DNA of 64,000 nt from Delftia acidovorans (GTDB taxonomy: Bacteria; Pseudomonadota; Gammaproteobacteria; Burkholderiales; Burkholderiaceae_C), in the NCBI GenBank assembly GCA_031286585.1, contig JAITUC010000019.1, positions 124,001 through 188,000 on the forward strand, given 5' to 3'. Both the position numbers and the translations under genes were made by a program. Under the pieces are notes generated by a model that was not told the DNA's origin, searched no databases, and was given only the letters and a program-made list of their open reading frames with translations. Shown here one piece after another: positions 11,892 through 21,799 of the stretch (position 1 is the first letter of the stretch; each line of letters starts with the position of its first letter).

Positions 11892-13898
11892 ATGTCTGAA
11901 CATACCTCCCCGGCACAGGCCCACTGGCTGCTGGGACGCATCACCTGGGATTCCATCCCGATGGCGCATGAGCCCATCGTGCTGGTGACCTTCATCGCCG
12001 TGGTGCTCGGCGGCCTCGGCGTGCTGGGCTTGCTCACCAAGTTCCGCCTGTGGGGCCCGCTGTGGCGCGACTGGCTGTGCAGCATCGACCACAAGAAGAT
12101 CGGCATCATGTACATGATCCTCGGTCTGGTCATGCTACTGCGCGGCTTTGCCGACGCGCTGATGATGCGCCTGCAGCAGGCCATGGCCTTCGGCGACAAC
12201 CTGGGCTACCTGCCTCCGCACCACTACGACCAGATCTTCACGGCCCACGGCGTGATCATGATCTTCTTCGTGGCCATGCCCTTCGTGACCGGCCTGATGA
12301 ACTATCTGGTGCCGCTGCAGATCGGCGCCCGCGACGTGTCCTTCCCGTTCCTGAACAACTTCAGCTTCTGGATGACCACGGGCGGCGCCGTGCTGGTGAT
12401 GATCTCGCTGTTCCTGGGCGAGTTCTCCACCTCCGGCTGGCTGGCCCTGTCCAACCTGGGGGCGCAGAACCCCGGGGTCGGGCTTGACTACTACATCTGG
12501 GGATTGCAGGTGGCCGGCGTCGGCACCACGCTGTCAGGCATCAACCTGATCGTGACCATCATCAAGATGCGCGCACCCGGCATGAACCTGATGAAGATGC
12601 CCGTCTTCACCTGGACCGCCCTGTGCACCAACGCGCTGATCGTGGCCTCGTTCCCCATCCTGACCGCAGCCCTGGTGCTGATGTCGCTGGACCGCTACGT
12701 CGGCACGAACTTCTTCACGAACGAGCTGGGCGGCAACCCCATGCTGTACGTGAACCTGATCTGGATTTGGGGCCACCCCGAGGTCTACATCCTGATCCTG
12801 CCCTGCTTCGGCATCTTCTCGGAGATCGTCTCCACCTTCAGCCGCAAGCGCCTGTTCGGCTACACCTCCATGGTGTACGCGACGGTGTGTATCACCATCC
12901 TGTCCTACCTGGTCTGGCTGCACCACTTCTTCACCATGGGCTCCGGCGCCAGCGTGAACACCTTCTTCGGCATCACGACGATGATCATCTCGATCCCGAC
13001 GGGCGCCAAGATCTTCAACTGGCTGTTCACCATGTACCGCGGCCGCATCCGCTTCACCGTGCCGATGCTGTGGACCGTGGGCTTCATGTGCACCTTCGCC
13101 ATCGGCGGCATGACCGGCGTGCTGCTGGCCGTTCCCCCGGCCGACTTCGTGCTGCACAACAGCCTGTTCCTGATTGCCCACTTCCACAACGTGATCATCG
13201 GCGGCGTGGTGTTCGGCGTGTTCGCCGGCATCAACTTCTGGTTCCCCAAGGCCTTCGGCTACAAGCTCGACGAGTTCTGGGGCAAGTGCTCGTTCTGGTT
13301 CTGGCTGGTCGGCTTCTGGGTCGCCTTCACACCGCTGTACGTGCTGGGCCTGATGGGCGTGACACGCCGCGCCAACCACTTCGAGGACCCCTCGCTGCAG
13401 ATCTGGTTCATCATCGCCGCCTGCGGCGCAGGCCTGGTGGCCCTGGGCATCGGCAGCTTCCTGATGCAGCTCGTGGTCAGCTACTTCAAGCGCGACCAGC
13501 TGCGTGACGTGACCGGCGACCCATGGGAAGGCCGCACGCTGGAGTGGGCCACCTCCTCGCCCCCGCCCCAGTACAACTTCGCCTTCACGCCCGTGGTGCA
13601 TGAGATCGATGCCTGGTGGGACATGAAGAAGCATGGCTACCAGCGTCCGCTGACCGGCTTCAAGCCCGTCCACATGCCGTCCAACACGGGTGCCGGCGTC
13701 GTGATCGCCGCGCTGTCCACGGTCTTCGGCTTCGCGATGATCTGGCACATGTGGCCCCTGGCCATCGCGTCGTTCGCCGCCACCGTGCTGGCGTCGATCA
13801 TCCACACGTTCAACTACAAGCGCGACTACTACATCCCCGCCGCAGAAGTCGCGGCCACGGAAGAACTGCGCACACAACAGCTGGCACGTCATGTCTGA
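11892..13898 (+). CDS. cyoB: Cytochrome bo-type ubiquinol oxidase subunit I
   Basis: 668 residues, the normal size for CyoB. This is the haem-copper catalytic subunit. HPEVYI at about 295-300 holds the CuB histidine and the cross-linked tyrosine, WLHHFFTMG holds the other CuB histidines, and [11 protein letters not shown] carries the haem ligands. It pumps protons while reducing O2 to water. It starts 65 bases after cyoA and overlaps cyoC by 8 bases. Confidence 0.97.
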   Translation: MSEHTSPAQAHWLLGRITWDSIPMAHEPIVLVTFIAVVLGGLGVLGLLTKFRLWGPLWRDWLCSIDHKKIGIMYMILGLVMLLRGFADALMMRLQQAMAFGDNLGYLPPHHYDQIFTAHGVIMIFFVAMPFVTGLMNYLVPLQIGARDVSFPFLNNFSFWMTTGGAVLVMISLFLGEFSTSGWLALSNLGAQNPGVGLDYYIWGLQVAGVGTTLSGINLIVTIIKMRAPGMNLMKMPVFTWTALCTNALIVASFPILTAALVLMSLDRYVGTNFFTNELGGNPMLYVNLIWIWGHPEVYILILPCFGIFSEIVSTFSRKRLFGYTSMVYATVCITILSYLVWLHHFFTMGSGASVNTFFGITTMIISIPTGAKIFNWLFTMYRGRIRFTVPMLWTVGFMCTFAIGGMTGVLLAVPPADFVLHNSLFLIAHFHNVIIGGVVFGVFAGINFWFPKAFGYKLDEFWGKCSFWFWLVGFWVAFTPLYVLGLMGVTRRANHFEDPSLQIWFIIAACGAGLVALGIGSFLMQLVVSYFKRDQLRDVTGDPWEGRTLEWATSSPPPQYNFAFTPVVHEIDAWWDMKKHGYQRPLTGFKPVHMPSNTGAGVVIAALSTVFGFAMIWHMWPLAIASFAATVLASIIHTFNYKRDYYIPAAEVAATEELRTQQLARHV

Positions 13899-14523
13899 TA
13901 CCCGTTACACCGCAGGCGGCGCTGCCGCCCTGGCCCCGCGCGAGTACCACCTCGCCGAGGAGCCCCATCCCGAAAATGGCACCGCTCTGGGCTTCTGGCT
14001 CTACCTGATGAGCGACTGCCTGATCTTTGCAGCGCTGTTCGCCACCTACGGCGTGCTGGGCCGCAACTACGCTGCCGGCCCCACGGGTGCCCAGTTGTTC
14101 GACCTGCCCCTGGTGGCGATGAACACGGCCTTCCTGCTGCTGTCGTCCATCACCTTCGGCTTCGCCATGCTGCAAAAGCAGCAGGGCAAGCTGGGCGGCA
14201 CCCAGCTGTGGCTGGCCATCACCGGCCTGTTCGGCCTGTGCTTCCTGGGCCTGGAACTCTATGAGTTCTCCCACCTGCTGCACGAGGGCGCGGGCCCGCA
14301 GCGCAGCGCCTTCCTGTCCTCGTTCTTCACGCTGGTGGGCACCCACGGCCTGCACGTGACCTTCGGCCTGATCTGGCTGATCACGCTGATGATCCAGATC
14401 AACAAGCACGGCCTGACGCACGAGAACAACCGCCGCCTGATGTGCCTGTCGATGTTCTGGCACTTCCTGGACGTGGTCTGGATCGGCGTCTTCACTTTTG
14501 TTTATCTGATGGGGGTGCTGTAA
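13891..14523 (+). CDS. cyoC: Cytochrome bo-type ubiquinol oxidase subunit III
   Basis: 210 residues with five membrane segments, as in Cyo[21 protein letters not shown] is the family N-terminal signature and [19 protein letters not shown] is the subunit III core. The start overlaps the end of cyoB by 8 bases and the stop abuts cyoD, so translation is probably coupled. Confidence 0.96.
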   Translation: MSDTRYTAGGAAALAPREYHLAEEPHPENGTALGFWLYLMSDCLIFAALFATYGVLGRNYAAGPTGAQLFDLPLVAMNTAFLLLSSITFGFAMLQKQQGKLGGTQLWLAITGLFGLCFLGLELYEFSHLLHEGAGPQRSAFLSSFFTLVGTHGLHVTFGLIWLITLMIQINKHGLTHENNRRLMCLSMFWHFLDVVWIGVFTFVYLMGVL

Positions 14524-14964
14524 ATGGCTGCACACGACATCCACGCCGGCCATGGCCACGGTCACCACGACCATCACGGCCATGACGACCACCACCACGA
14601 CGCCGGCCCGCACAGCACGTTCTCGGGCTACATGTGGGGCTTCGTGCTCTCGATCATCCTGACGGCCATCCCGTTCTGGCTGGTGATGAGCAACGTCATC
14701 TCGGACCGCGCAACGGCGGTGATGGTGCTCGGCGGCTTCGCCGTGGTGCAGATCGTGGTCCACATGGTCTTTTTCCTGCACATGAACGGCAAGATCGAAG
14801 GCGGCTGGACCCTGCTGTCCACCATCTTCACCGTGGTCTTCGTGGCCATCGGCATTGCGGGCACCCTGTGGGTCATGTTCCACATGAACACCAACATGAT
14901 GCCCCAGCACACCATGCCGCCCGCTCCCGCGGCGCAGACGGCTCCGGCCTCGGTCACGCCTTGA
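14524..14964 (+). CDS. cyoD: Cytochrome bo-type ubiquinol oxidase subunit IV with His-rich N-terminus
   Basis: 146 residues. Three membrane segments include AVVQIVVHMVFFLHMN, typical of subunit IV. Thirteen of the first 30 residues are histidine, in HGHGHHDHHGHDDHHH and neighbours. Such a tail may bind Cu, Ni or Zn (inference). There is also a Met/His-rich C-terminal segment (MFHMNTNMMPQHTM). Usual CyoD is about 110 residues, so both tails are extensions. Confidence 0.92.
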   Translation: MAAHDIHAGHGHGHHDHHGHDDHHHDAGPHSTFSGYMWGFVLSIILTAIPFWLVMSNVISDRATAVMVLGGFAVVQIVVHMVFFLHMNGKIEGGWTLLSTIFTVVFVAIGIAGTLWVMFHMNTNMMPQHTMPPAPAAQTAPASVTP

Positions 14965-15758
14965 CCGCATCCGGAAACTCCGGGCCCTCCAGCCACGCCG
15001 GCGCATCGCGCCGGCGTGGCCCACTCGCTCAGGCGATGCTCATCTCGGTGGGCATCGCCTTGTTTTTGGGCTTCCTCTTCCTGGGCAGCTGGCAGGTCCA
15101 GCGCCGTGCCTGGAAGCTTCAGCTCATAGAGCGCGTGGACCAGCGCGTGCACGCCGCGCCTGCCGCCCTGCCTCCGCCCGCCGAATGGCCACGGATCACG
15201 ACCGCCGACCACGAGTACCGCGCCGTGCAGGCCAGCGGCCACTGGCTGGCCGGCAAGACCGTGCTGACACAGGCCGTGACCGAATTGGGCGCCGGTTTCT
15301 GGGTGCTGACGCCGCTGCAGATGGACGACGGCAACCAGGTGCTGGTCAACCGGGGCTTCATCCCCACGGAGCAGCGCGCACGCTGGCAGGCGCAGCCCGG
15401 GCAGGCATCCCAGGACCAGGTGACGGTGTCCGGCCTGCTGCGCATCAGCGAGCCGCGCGGCGGCTTCCTGCGCGAGAACGATCCTGCTCAGCAGCGCTGG
15501 TTCTCGCGCGATGTGGTGGCCATTGCGCAGGCCCAGGGCCTGGACCATGCAGCCCCCTACTTCATCGACGCAGGCCTGCCGGGCCAGCCCGTGGCAGACG
15601 GCACCTGGCCACGCCCGGGCATGACCGTGATCCGCTTTCCCAACAGCCACCTGGTCTATGCGTTGACCTGGTACGGGCTGGCGCTGATGGTGGTCGGCGC
15701 GGCCTGGCTGGTCAGGCGCAATGACCGGCAGGCAAGCAGCAAGCCCGTAAAGCCGTAA
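14961..15758 (+). CDS. SURF1/Shy1 family oxidase assembly protein
   Basis: 265 residues from a TTG that overlaps the cyoD stop (TTGA); an ATG at 15036 is the alternative. A first membrane segment (MLISVGIALFLGFLFLGSWQ) is followed by the SURF1 periplasmic domain with QVQRRAWKLQLIERVDQR and VNRGFIPTEQR. A last segment (LVYALTWYGLALMVVGAAWL) ends the protein. SURF1 proteins help insert haem a into cytochrome c oxidases. Its place inside a cyo operon is notable, because E. coli cyo has no such gene. Confidence 0.88.
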   Translation: MTASGNSGPSSHAGASRRRGPLAQAMLISVGIALFLGFLFLGSWQVQRRAWKLQLIERVDQRVHAAPAALPPPAEWPRITTADHEYRAVQASGHWLAGKTVLTQAVTELGAGFWVLTPLQMDDGNQVLVNRGFIPTEQRARWQAQPGQASQDQVTVSGLLRISEPRGGFLRENDPAQQRWFSRDVVAIAQAQGLDHAAPYFIDAGLPGQPVADGTWPRPGMTVIRFPNSHLVYALTWYGLALMVVGAAWLVRRNDRQASSKPVKP

Positions 15759-15779
15759 AGCCGTCGCTGCAAGCAACAG

Positions 15780-15808
15780 GGCCGCCGATGACATCGGTGG
15801 CCTTTTTT
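15780..15808 (+). terminator. Terminator of the cyo-SURF1 operon
   Basis: The stem GGCCGCCGATG / CATCGGTGGCC has one G-T pair and is followed by TTTTTT. It stands 21 bases after the SURF1 stop. Confidence 0.9.
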
Positions 15809-15871
15809 ACACCAGTCCTCTACAAGACCCTGCCACGCCACGGCTGCCTGCGGTAGCGCACAATCGCCGGC

Positions 15872-17173
15872 GTGAATTCGCCTTCAGAGTCCCTGTTCCG
15901 CGTCGAGCGCACCACCGAACGCCAGAACATGCAGCTGCTGATACAGCTGCGCTGGTTTGCCGTGGTCGGGCAGGTGATCACCATCTCCCTGGTGCACTAC
16001 GGCTTCGGCATCACCCTGCCGTTGCCGGCCATGGCCCTGGTGCTGCTGGCCAGCGTCTTCACCAATCTGGGCTACATCTACTGGTACCGCAGCCACCGCC
16101 GCCAGATCTCGGCGCGCAACCTGTTCCTGGCCCTGCTGGCCGACGTGCTGGCCCTGGCCATACAGCTGTATTTGAGCGGCGGCGCCAGCAATCCCTTCAT
16201 CTATCTGTTCCTGCTGCAGGGCATTCTGGGCGCCGTGCTGCTGCGGCCCGTGCACGCCTGGATCATCGTTGCCAGCACCTCGCTGTGCACCCTGGTGCTG
16301 GCCATCGTGCACTGGCCCCTGCCCATTGGCGCGGCGGGACCGGACGGGCTGCCCGGCCTGTACGTGAGCGGCATTCTGATCAGTTTCGGCCTGACCACGG
16401 TGCTGCTGGTCGTCTTCCTGCGCCGCATCGTCTCCAACCTGCGCCGGCGCGACGCACGGCTGGCCAACATGCGCCAGCGTGCCAGCGAAGAGGAGCACAT
16501 CGTGCGCATGGGCCTGCTGGCCACGGGCGCGGCGCACGAGCTGGGCACGCCGCTGTCCACCATGTCCGTCATCCTGGGCGACTGGCAGCGCATGCCTGCC
16601 ATCACGCAAGACCCCGACCTGCTGGCCGACCTGCAGGAAATGCAGCAGCAGCTGCTGCGCTGCAAGTCCATCGTCTCCAGCGTACTCATGTCGGCCGGCG
16701 AGACCCGCGCCGATGCGCCCCAGGCCACCACGCTGCGCGCCTTCATGGACGGCGTGGTCGCGCACTGGCAGTCGCGCCACGCCGTGGAGCGTTTCGACTA
16801 TGTCCAGGCCGACGAGGACTTCCCCATTCTTTCCGATACCGCGTTGCAGCAAATGGTTTGCAATGTGCTCGACAATGCGGCCGAAGCCTCCCCCCGCCAT
16901 GTGGCGCTGCACCTGGCCGTGCGCACCGGCATGCTGTGCATCACCGTGCGCGACCGGGGACCGGGCTTTGCACCCGCCGTACTGGAACAATTGGGCCAGC
17001 GCCATATCTCCACCAAGACGGAGCGTCCGGGCCGGGGGCTGGGCCTGTTCCTGGTGCTCAACGTGGCGCGCTCGCTGGGCGGACGCGTTCAGGTGAGGAA
17101 CACCCCGCCGCGGGGCAGTGAGGTGGAGATCCGCCTGCCCCTGTCATCGATCGCCATTGAACCCGGCGCCTGA
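15872..17173 (+). CDS. regB: RegB/PrrB/ActS-type redox-sensing histidine kinase
   Basis: 433 residues from GTG 15872 (ATG 15929 is possible). Six membrane segments contain the quinone-sensing heptapeptide GGASNPF at about 103-109. The H-box is GAAHELGTPLST (His222). The redox box Cys is at 264 (LLRCKSIVSS), equivalent to the Cys that forms the intermolecular disulfide in characterised RegB. An HATPase domain carries DNAAEA and GRGLGLFL. The family shuts off or activates respiration genes according to quinone redox state. It lies behind the oxidase operon and in front of regA. Confidence 0.92.
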   Translation: MNSPSESLFRVERTTERQNMQLLIQLRWFAVVGQVITISLVHYGFGITLPLPAMALVLLASVFTNLGYIYWYRSHRRQISARNLFLALLADVLALAIQLYLSGGASNPFIYLFLLQGILGAVLLRPVHAWIIVASTSLCTLVLAIVHWPLPIGAAGPDGLPGLYVSGILISFGLTTVLLVVFLRRIVSNLRRRDARLANMRQRASEEEHIVRMGLLATGAAHELGTPLSTMSVILGDWQRMPAITQDPDLLADLQEMQQQLLRCKSIVSSVLMSAGETRADAPQATTLRAFMDGVVAHWQSRHAVERFDYVQADEDFPILSDTALQQMVCNVLDNAAEASPRHVALHLAVRTGMLCITVRDRGPGFAPAVLEQLGQRHISTKTERPGRGLGLFLVLNVARSLGGRVQVRNTPPRGSEVEIRLPLSSIAIEPGA

Positions 17174-17202
17174 AGCGGCGCCCACAGGAACCCGAATCGC
17201 CC

Positions 17203-17739
17203 ATGGACAGCTCCCGCCTCCTGCTGCTGGTTGAAGACGATGCGACCTTTGCGCGCACGCTGACGCGCTCGTTCGAGCGGCGCGGCTACCGCGTGCTGCA
17301 GGCCGCCAGCGCCGAGGAAGTGCGCGAGCTGCTGCAGACGCATTCGCCCCAGTACGCCGTCATGGACCTCAAGCTGGCGGGCAACGCGTCGGGCTTGACC
17401 TGCGTGCAGATGCTGCACCAGCACAACCCCACGGCCGTGATCGTCGTGCTCACCGGCTATGCCAGCATTGCCACGGCCGTGGAGGCGGTCAAGCTCGGCG
17501 CCTGCCACTACCTGGCCAAGCCCTCCAACACCGACGATATCGAGGCTGCCTTCGGCCGCCTGGAAGGCCGCACCGACGTGGAGCTGTCGCGCAACCCCAC
17601 CTCCATCAAGACGCTGGAGTGGGAACACATCCACGAAACCCTGGCCGAGAGCGATTTCAACATCTCCGAAGCCGCCCGCCGCCTGGGCATGCACCGGCGC
17701 ACGCTGGCGCGCAAGCTGGAAAAGCGGCAGATCAAGTAA
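17203..17739 (+). CDS. regA: RegA/PrrA/ActR-type response regulator
   Basis: 178 residues. The receiver domain has the phospho-acceptor Asp55 (VMDLKL). The C-terminus has a Fis-type helix-turn-helix, FNISEAARRLGMHRRTLARK, near 150-170, almost as in RegA. It is 29 bases downstream of regB on the same strand. Expected targets are oxidase, cytochrome and redox genes, possibly including cyo and cta in this window. Confidence 0.93.
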   Translation: MDSSRLLLLVEDDATFARTLTRSFERRGYRVLQAASAEEVRELLQTHSPQYAVMDLKLAGNASGLTCVQMLHQHNPTAVIVVLTGYASIATAVEAVKLGACHYLAKPSNTDDIEAAFGRLEGRTDVELSRNPTSIKTLEWEHIHETLAESDFNISEAARRLGMHRRTLARKLEKRQIK

Positions 17740-17753
17740 GGCGGCAGTCGCCC

Positions 17754-17790
17754 AATGACAAACCGGGCCTCCTGGGCCCGGTTTGTCATT
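17754..17790. terminator. Bidirectional terminator between regA and ctaB
   Basis: A perfect 16-base stem (AATGACAAACCGGGCC / GGCCCGGTTTGTCATT) closes a 5-base loop. Flanking A and T residues serve both convergent genes. Confidence 0.85.
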
Positions 17791-17813
17791 GCTCGGCTCC
17801 GGCCCTCAGGCCA

Positions 17814-18719
17814 TCAGCCCAGCCAGAGGTAGTGATCGACCAGCAGCGCCAGGAACAGCACGCTCAGGTGGATCAGCGAGAAGCGGAAGGTCTTGCGCGA
17901 CAGCTGGTCCGAGTAATTGCGCCACAGTGCAAAGGCATAGGCACAGAAGCCCACGCTCAGCACCACGGCCACCACCAGGTACAGCCAGGAACTCATGCCG
18001 TACATGAAGGGCAGCATGCAGGCCGCAAACAGGATCACCGTGTACAGCAGGATCTGCAGCCGCGTGTACTCGCTGCCATGCGTCACGGGCAGCATGGGCA
18101 GGCCGGACTGGCGGTAGTCTTCCACGCGGTACAGCGCCAGCGCCCAGAAATGGGGCGGCGTCCACAGGAAGATGATGAGGAACAGGATCAGCGCCTCGGG
18201 ACCGACCTGGCCCGTCATCGCGGCCCAGCCCAGCACGGGCGGCATGGCGCCGGAGGCGCCGCCGATCACGATGTTCTGCGGCGTGGCGGGCTTGAGGATC
18301 ACTGTGTAGATCACGGCATAGCCCACGAAGGTGGCCAGCGTCAGCCACATGGTCAGCGGGTTGGTGCACAGCAGCAGCACCAGGGCGCCCAGCGTGCACA
18401 GGATGGCCGAGAAGGCCAGCGCCTGCTGGCTGCTCAGCTCGCCGCGCGCCGTGGGCCGCCAGGAGGTGCGCTTCATGCGCGCATCGATATGGCGTTCCAC
18501 CAGGCAGTTGAAGGCGGCAGCCGCACCCGCCACCAGCCAGATGCCGATGCAGGCCAGCGCCATGTGCAGCCACTGGTCGGCATTGGGCCAGCCCGGCACG
18601 GCCAGCACCATGCCGATCAGTGCGCAGAACACGATCAGCTGCACCACGCGCGGCTTGGTCAGGGCATAGAACTGTGTCCAGCGCGAGGGCTCGACACTCA
18701 GGGAAGCTTGTTTACTCAT
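17814..18719 (-). CDS. ctaB: Protohaem IX farnesyltransferase (haem O synthase)
   Basis: 301 residues from ATG 18719. This is the UbiA-type prenyltransferase that converts haem B to haem O. The first Asp-rich region reads [15 protein letters not shown] and the second [11 protein letters not shown], both diagnostic. Nine membrane segments are expected. The start overlaps the ctaA stop (ATGA), so translation is coupled. The cyo oxidase needs its product. Confidence 0.97.
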   Translation of the reverse strand: MSKQASLSVEPSRWTQFYALTKPRVVQLIVFCALIGMVLAVPGWPNADQWLHMALACIGIWLVAGAAAAFNCLVERHIDARMKRTSWRPTARGELSSQQALAFSAILCTLGALVLLLCTNPLTMWLTLATFVGYAVIYTVILKPATPQNIVIGGASGAMPPVLGWAAMTGQVGPEALILFLIIFLWTPPHFWALALYRVEDYRQSGLPMLPVTHGSEYTRLQILLYTVILFAACMLPFMYGMSSWLYLVVAVVLSVGFCAYAFALWRNYSDQLSRKTFRFSLIHLSVLFLALLVDHYLWLG

Positions 18720-19915
18720 GCAATCTCTCCACGGGCAACCGGCAGACCGTCCCGCAGTGCGCCCGGGCGGCTGGCCGCCAGGCACCAAACAATCACGGTC
18801 ACCAGCGCAGCTGCGCCGCCCGTATGCAGCACCGCGGCCACCAGCGGCCAATCGAGCACCACGTTCGACAGGCCTGTCAGCACCTGCAGCACCAAAAACG
18901 CACCCAGCACGCGGCGCTGCGGCGCCAGTGCGGGTACCTCACCCAAACGCCACCACAGCCCGGCCAGCGCAGCCACCACCACATAGGCCGCCAGGCGGTG
19001 CAGATAGTGGATGGCAGTCAGACCCGCAAAGCTGATGCTGCTGCCGTCCTGCAGCAGGCCCAGCGGACGCCAGATCTGCAGCGCCTGCGAAAAATCCATG
19101 GCCGGCCACCAACTGCCCTGGCAGGTCGGGAAACTGCTGCAGGCCAGCACCGCATAGTTGGTGCTGACCCAGCCGCCCAGCGCCACCTGCAGCACCAGCA
19201 GCGCAAGGCCCAGCCACAGTCCCGCACGCAGAGCGGGTGAAATCACGGTCGCCCCTTGCCGGCGCGCAGCACGGCTCAATCCCACGGCGGGCACGCACAG
19301 CAAGGCCAACAGGCCCATGCCGCCCAGCAGGTGCAGGGTCACGATGGCCGGGAAAAGCTTCATGGTCACGGTCCAGGCGCCAAAGGCGCCCTGCAGGCAG
19401 ACCCAGAACAGCGCCAACGTGGGCCACCAGGGACTCAGGGCACCGCATGTGCCCTCGGACCCTGTACCCGCGGCCCCTGCGCCACCCGCTCTGCCCAGGC
19501 GCCGCGCGCGCCGCCAGGCCATGGCGGTCATGGCGATGATGAGCACGCCCACGGTGGTGGCCAGATAGCGGTGGATCATCTCTATCCATGCCTTGCCATG
19601 CGTCACCGGCCCGGTGGGCATGGCGGCCTGGGCCTCGGCAATCTGCGCGCGGGCACCCATGGGGCTGGCGCTGCCATAGCAGCCCGGCCAATCGGGACAG
19701 CCCAGCCCGGAATCGGTCAGGCGGGTGAAGGCGCCGAACAGCACCAGATCGAAGGTCAGGAACAGCGTGAGCACCGACAGCGCCTGCAGCCGCTTGAGCG
19801 AGCCGCCGCTGCGATTGCGCAGCCACACCCAGGCCAGGGGGCCCAGCGCCAGCAACAGGCCCAGCAGCATCAGCTCCAGAACGGGGGCCAGATCGTACAG
19901 CGCCTGTTCGTTCAC
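18716..19915 (-). CDS. ctaA: Haem A synthase (COX15/CtaA)
   Basis: 399 residues from GTG 19915; a longer frame to 20224 lacks a supporting signal. Two four-helix halves are visible. [18 protein letters not shown] and [12 protein letters not shown] mark the first half, and [20 protein letters not shown] and [13 protein letters not shown] the second, with conserved haem-ligand histidines. It turns haem O into haem A. Having ctaA implies an aa3-type oxidase elsewhere in the genome, since a bo-type enzyme needs only haem O. Confidence 0.94.
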   Translation of the reverse strand: MNEQALYDLAPVLELMLLGLLLALGPLAWVWLRNRSGGSLKRLQALSVLTLFLTFDLVLFGAFTRLTDSGLGCPDWPGCYGSASPMGARAQIAEAQAAMPTGPVTHGKAWIEMIHRYLATTVGVLIIAMTAMAWRRARRLGRAGGAGAAGTGSEGTCGALSPWWPTLALFWVCLQGAFGAWTVTMKLFPAIVTLHLLGGMGLLALLCVPAVGLSRAARRQGATVISPALRAGLWLGLALLVLQVALGGWVSTNYAVLACSSFPTCQGSWWPAMDFSQALQIWRPLGLLQDGSSISFAGLTAIHYLHRLAAYVVVAALAGLWWRLGEVPALAPQRRVLGAFLVLQVLTGLSNVVLDWPLVAAVLHTGGAAALVTVIVWCLAASRPGALRDGLPVARGEIA

Positions 19916-20376
19916 GCCCGCCCTCCGCAACGCGGCATCCGCCGCACGGCGTGGCCCGCAGGCAAGCCCAAAGGCCATGCCGCAGGCGCATCCGGTTGGC
20001 GACAGCAGATCTTCATAAATGAGAGCAGTTTGACGAGAAGGCTCAGCCCCATGCGCGAGATTGGATCGCAGGCCGGGCCTACAGAGAATCAGGACATGCA
20101 CCCAGATACAGGCAGCGGGAGGCGCTCCACATGCGCAAGGCCCGCAAGCGGGCCCGTTCGCTGCAACTTTCAGAGCAGCATGTCTTTGATATGAAACAAT
20201 TCTACTTGGCTGCGAACGCCTCAAGCTGCCGCGCGCGCAGTGCCCCTAGACCGCAGCCAGCTTTACACGACTGCTCAGATTCGCTCAGATTCAATTGCCC
20301 GGCATTCCGTAGATTGTCTGTTTCACTTGGAGACCGGCAGCAGCCGGGTGAAGCCATGATTGCAGGAGGCTCGTGG
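19916..20376. other. Intergenic region with hairpin and tandem decamer
   Basis: 461 bases lie between the divergent ctaA and the small gene at 20377. A GGCCCGC-AA-GCGGGCC hairpin is at 20139-20154 with no T-run. The direct decamer pair is at 20273-20292 and a CCCGGCATTC element at 20298-20307. No gene is recognised. Confidence 0.5.
20273..20292 (+). repeat. Tandem decamer, copy 1
   Basis: GCTCAGATTC occurs twice in a row, 84 bases before the start at 20377. The first 15 bases recur exactly at 20586-20600 before the next gene. The arrangement suggests a protein-binding direct repeat. Confidence 0.6.
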
Positions 20377-20577
20377 ATGGTGCTGGATGGACGCGGCCGC
20401 GAAATCGGCCGTGTCGAAGGCGACGAATTCGTCCGCTGCGGACACACGCTGATCTACCGCATCGAGGGGCCGGAGCTCTATTCGGTGGGCAACGCCGGCA
20501 AGCTGCTCGGCTTCATCGAGGGCTGCGAGGTCAGAACCACGCAAGGGCGGATCTTTCTCAAGTTCCTTGCACATTGA
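20377..20577 (+). CDS. Small hypothetical protein (66 aa)
   Basis: 66 residues from ATG 20377, chosen because AGGAGG lies 7 bases upstream (20364-20369). The sequence alternates short beta-like segments (GRGREIGRVEGDEFVRCGHTLIYRIEG) and contains a paired turn pattern. This suggests a small all-beta protein. No family is recognised. It is flanked by the two decamer repeats. Confidence 0.6.
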   Translation: MVLDGRGREIGRVEGDEFVRCGHTLIYRIEGPELYSVGNAGKLLGFIEGCEVRTTQGRIFLKFLAH

Positions 20578-20585
20578 TCCGCACC

Positions 20586-20605
20586 GCTCAGATTCGCTCA
20601 TCTTC
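20586..20605 (+). repeat. Tandem decamer, copy 2 (second unit degenerate)
   Basis: GCTCAGATTC followed by GCTCATCTTC. It matches copy 1 exactly over 15 bases and stands 63 bases before the coding start at 20668. Confidence 0.55.
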
Positions 20606-20667
20606 GACCGCACAAAGCCGGGGAGACTTCACGCCCATGAAAACTGCCAGGCAATGGACCCTCTTCT

Positions 20668-21063
20668 GTGCGCGAGCTCTCGAACAATGACTTCAATGAT
20701 TTCTGGGAAGGCATCGCCCAGGACAAACCCCTGAGGACGCCGGACAAGGGGCGCACCGCATCCTTTACCGTGACCCGCCGCAACGCCACCGGCCTGGAGG
20801 TCAGAACGAACAAGGGCAACACGGTGCGCATACGGCGAGAAGCCTTCTGCGCCGTGCTGCGCCATCTTGCCCGGGACCATCACGGCCTGGAGCGCCCCTG
20901 CGTTGTGGCATCCAGCTATGACGTGCCGGGCTTTCTGGGCTTTGCCGCCAAGCAGGCCAACGACAACGCGGCCGTGGTGATCACCTACATCCTGCCGATA
21001 CTGCAGGACGCGGGAATCGTCGGGATCGACGGCAACCGGCCCAACCGCACCTGGCTGCTCTGA
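20668..21063 (+). CDS. Hypothetical protein (131 aa)
   Basis: 131 residues from a GTG; the frame is closed by a stop at 20638, so no upstream ATG is possible. The sequence is regular and codon use matches the host (for example RNATGLEVRTNKGNTVRIRRE), but no family is recognised. A 17-codon ORF with a better ribosome site (GGGGAGA, ATG 20637) overlaps its start in another frame and could be a leader peptide that couples translation. It is cytoplasmic by composition. Confidence 0.55.
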   Translation: MRELSNNDFNDFWEGIAQDKPLRTPDKGRTASFTVTRRNATGLEVRTNKGNTVRIRREAFCAVLRHLARDHHGLERPCVVASSYDVPGFLGFAAKQANDNAAVVITYILPILQDAGIVGIDGNRPNRTWLL

Positions 21064-21226
21064 GCGCGCCGGCAGCCTCCGGCCCAAGCGCGCCGGGTCG
21101 ATGACAATCTATGTCAATTCATTCATAGCCAATCACTAAGGCGCACAGATAATTCCCGGCATTCGTGTGAATTGTGAAAGGGGAGCCGGCCGCGCGCCGC
21201 CCCTTTGTGTGCTGGAGGATTGGCAG

Positions 21227-21409
21227 ATGAGCGCCCCTGAAATCGAGGCCATACAGGAGCGGCTGAAGAAGCTGCGGGCCGACGAGGTGCTGGTCGCCGA
21301 GCAGTTGGACAGGCTGCAGGCCCAGAAGGCTGCGCTGGAGCACAGACAGGCCATGATCCAGGGCGCCATCCAGGTGCTCGAGGAAATGCGGCAGGAGCTG
21401 GAGCCATGA
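21227..21409 (+). CDS. Small coiled-coil protein
   Basis: 60 residues from ATG 21227, with GGAGGA 9 bases upstream; an ATG at 21167 is less likely. The whole protein is a heptad-like charged helix (IEAIQERLKKLRADEVLVAE and on). It overlaps the next gene by 4 bases (ATGA), so the two are translationally coupled. No family is recognised. Confidence 0.6.
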   Translation: MSAPEIEAIQERLKKLRADEVLVAEQLDRLQAQKAALEHRQAMIQGAIQVLEEMRQELEP

Positions 21410-21648
21410 ACCGTGGCAAGCCCGTATCACCCCCCGCATCGCCCACGCCCACCCTGCCCACGGCTGAAGACTGGCTGGCAAGAATTGCCGCCCTGGATGC
21501 CACGCAGCCCCCGCCCGCCCTACCCCGTCTGCACAACACCCGCAAGGCGAAGCGCCGCAAGGCGGTCACCATCGTGGCAATGGCCGTGCTGCTGGTGCTG
21601 CTGGCCATCGCCCTGGCCGTGGCGGTCCAGCTGATGTGGGTCAGGTAG
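21406..21648 (+). CDS. Small single-pass membrane protein
   Basis: 80 residues. A Pro-rich N-terminus and a basic patch (KAKRRK) precede one C-terminal transmembrane helix (about 53-77), predicting a C-tail-anchored topology. The start overlaps the coiled-coil gene stop. The pair may form a small membrane complex (inference). Confidence 0.6.
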   Translation: MNRGKPVSPPASPTPTLPTAEDWLARIAALDATQPPPALPRLHNTRKAKRRKAVTIVAMAVLLVLLAIALAVAVQLMWVR

Positions 21649-21799
21649 CCGCCACGCCGCAGCGCCGAAAAGATCCTTCAAGCGTGAAGCCAACCGAGCC
21701 GGTGCTGCTGTATACCCTCACATCCTGGCAAAGTCCCCATATTGTTTGCATGCTCACTTACGCCTAGCATGTGGCCACACTCAACGCAGTGGAGGTGCC

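Noticed and set aside
10780-14964. Calling the oxidase an aa3-type cytochrome c oxidase because of SURF1 and ctaA
   Set aside because: Subunit II has a lipobox and no CuA cysteines, and subunit IV is CyoD-like, so a quinol oxidase fits better.
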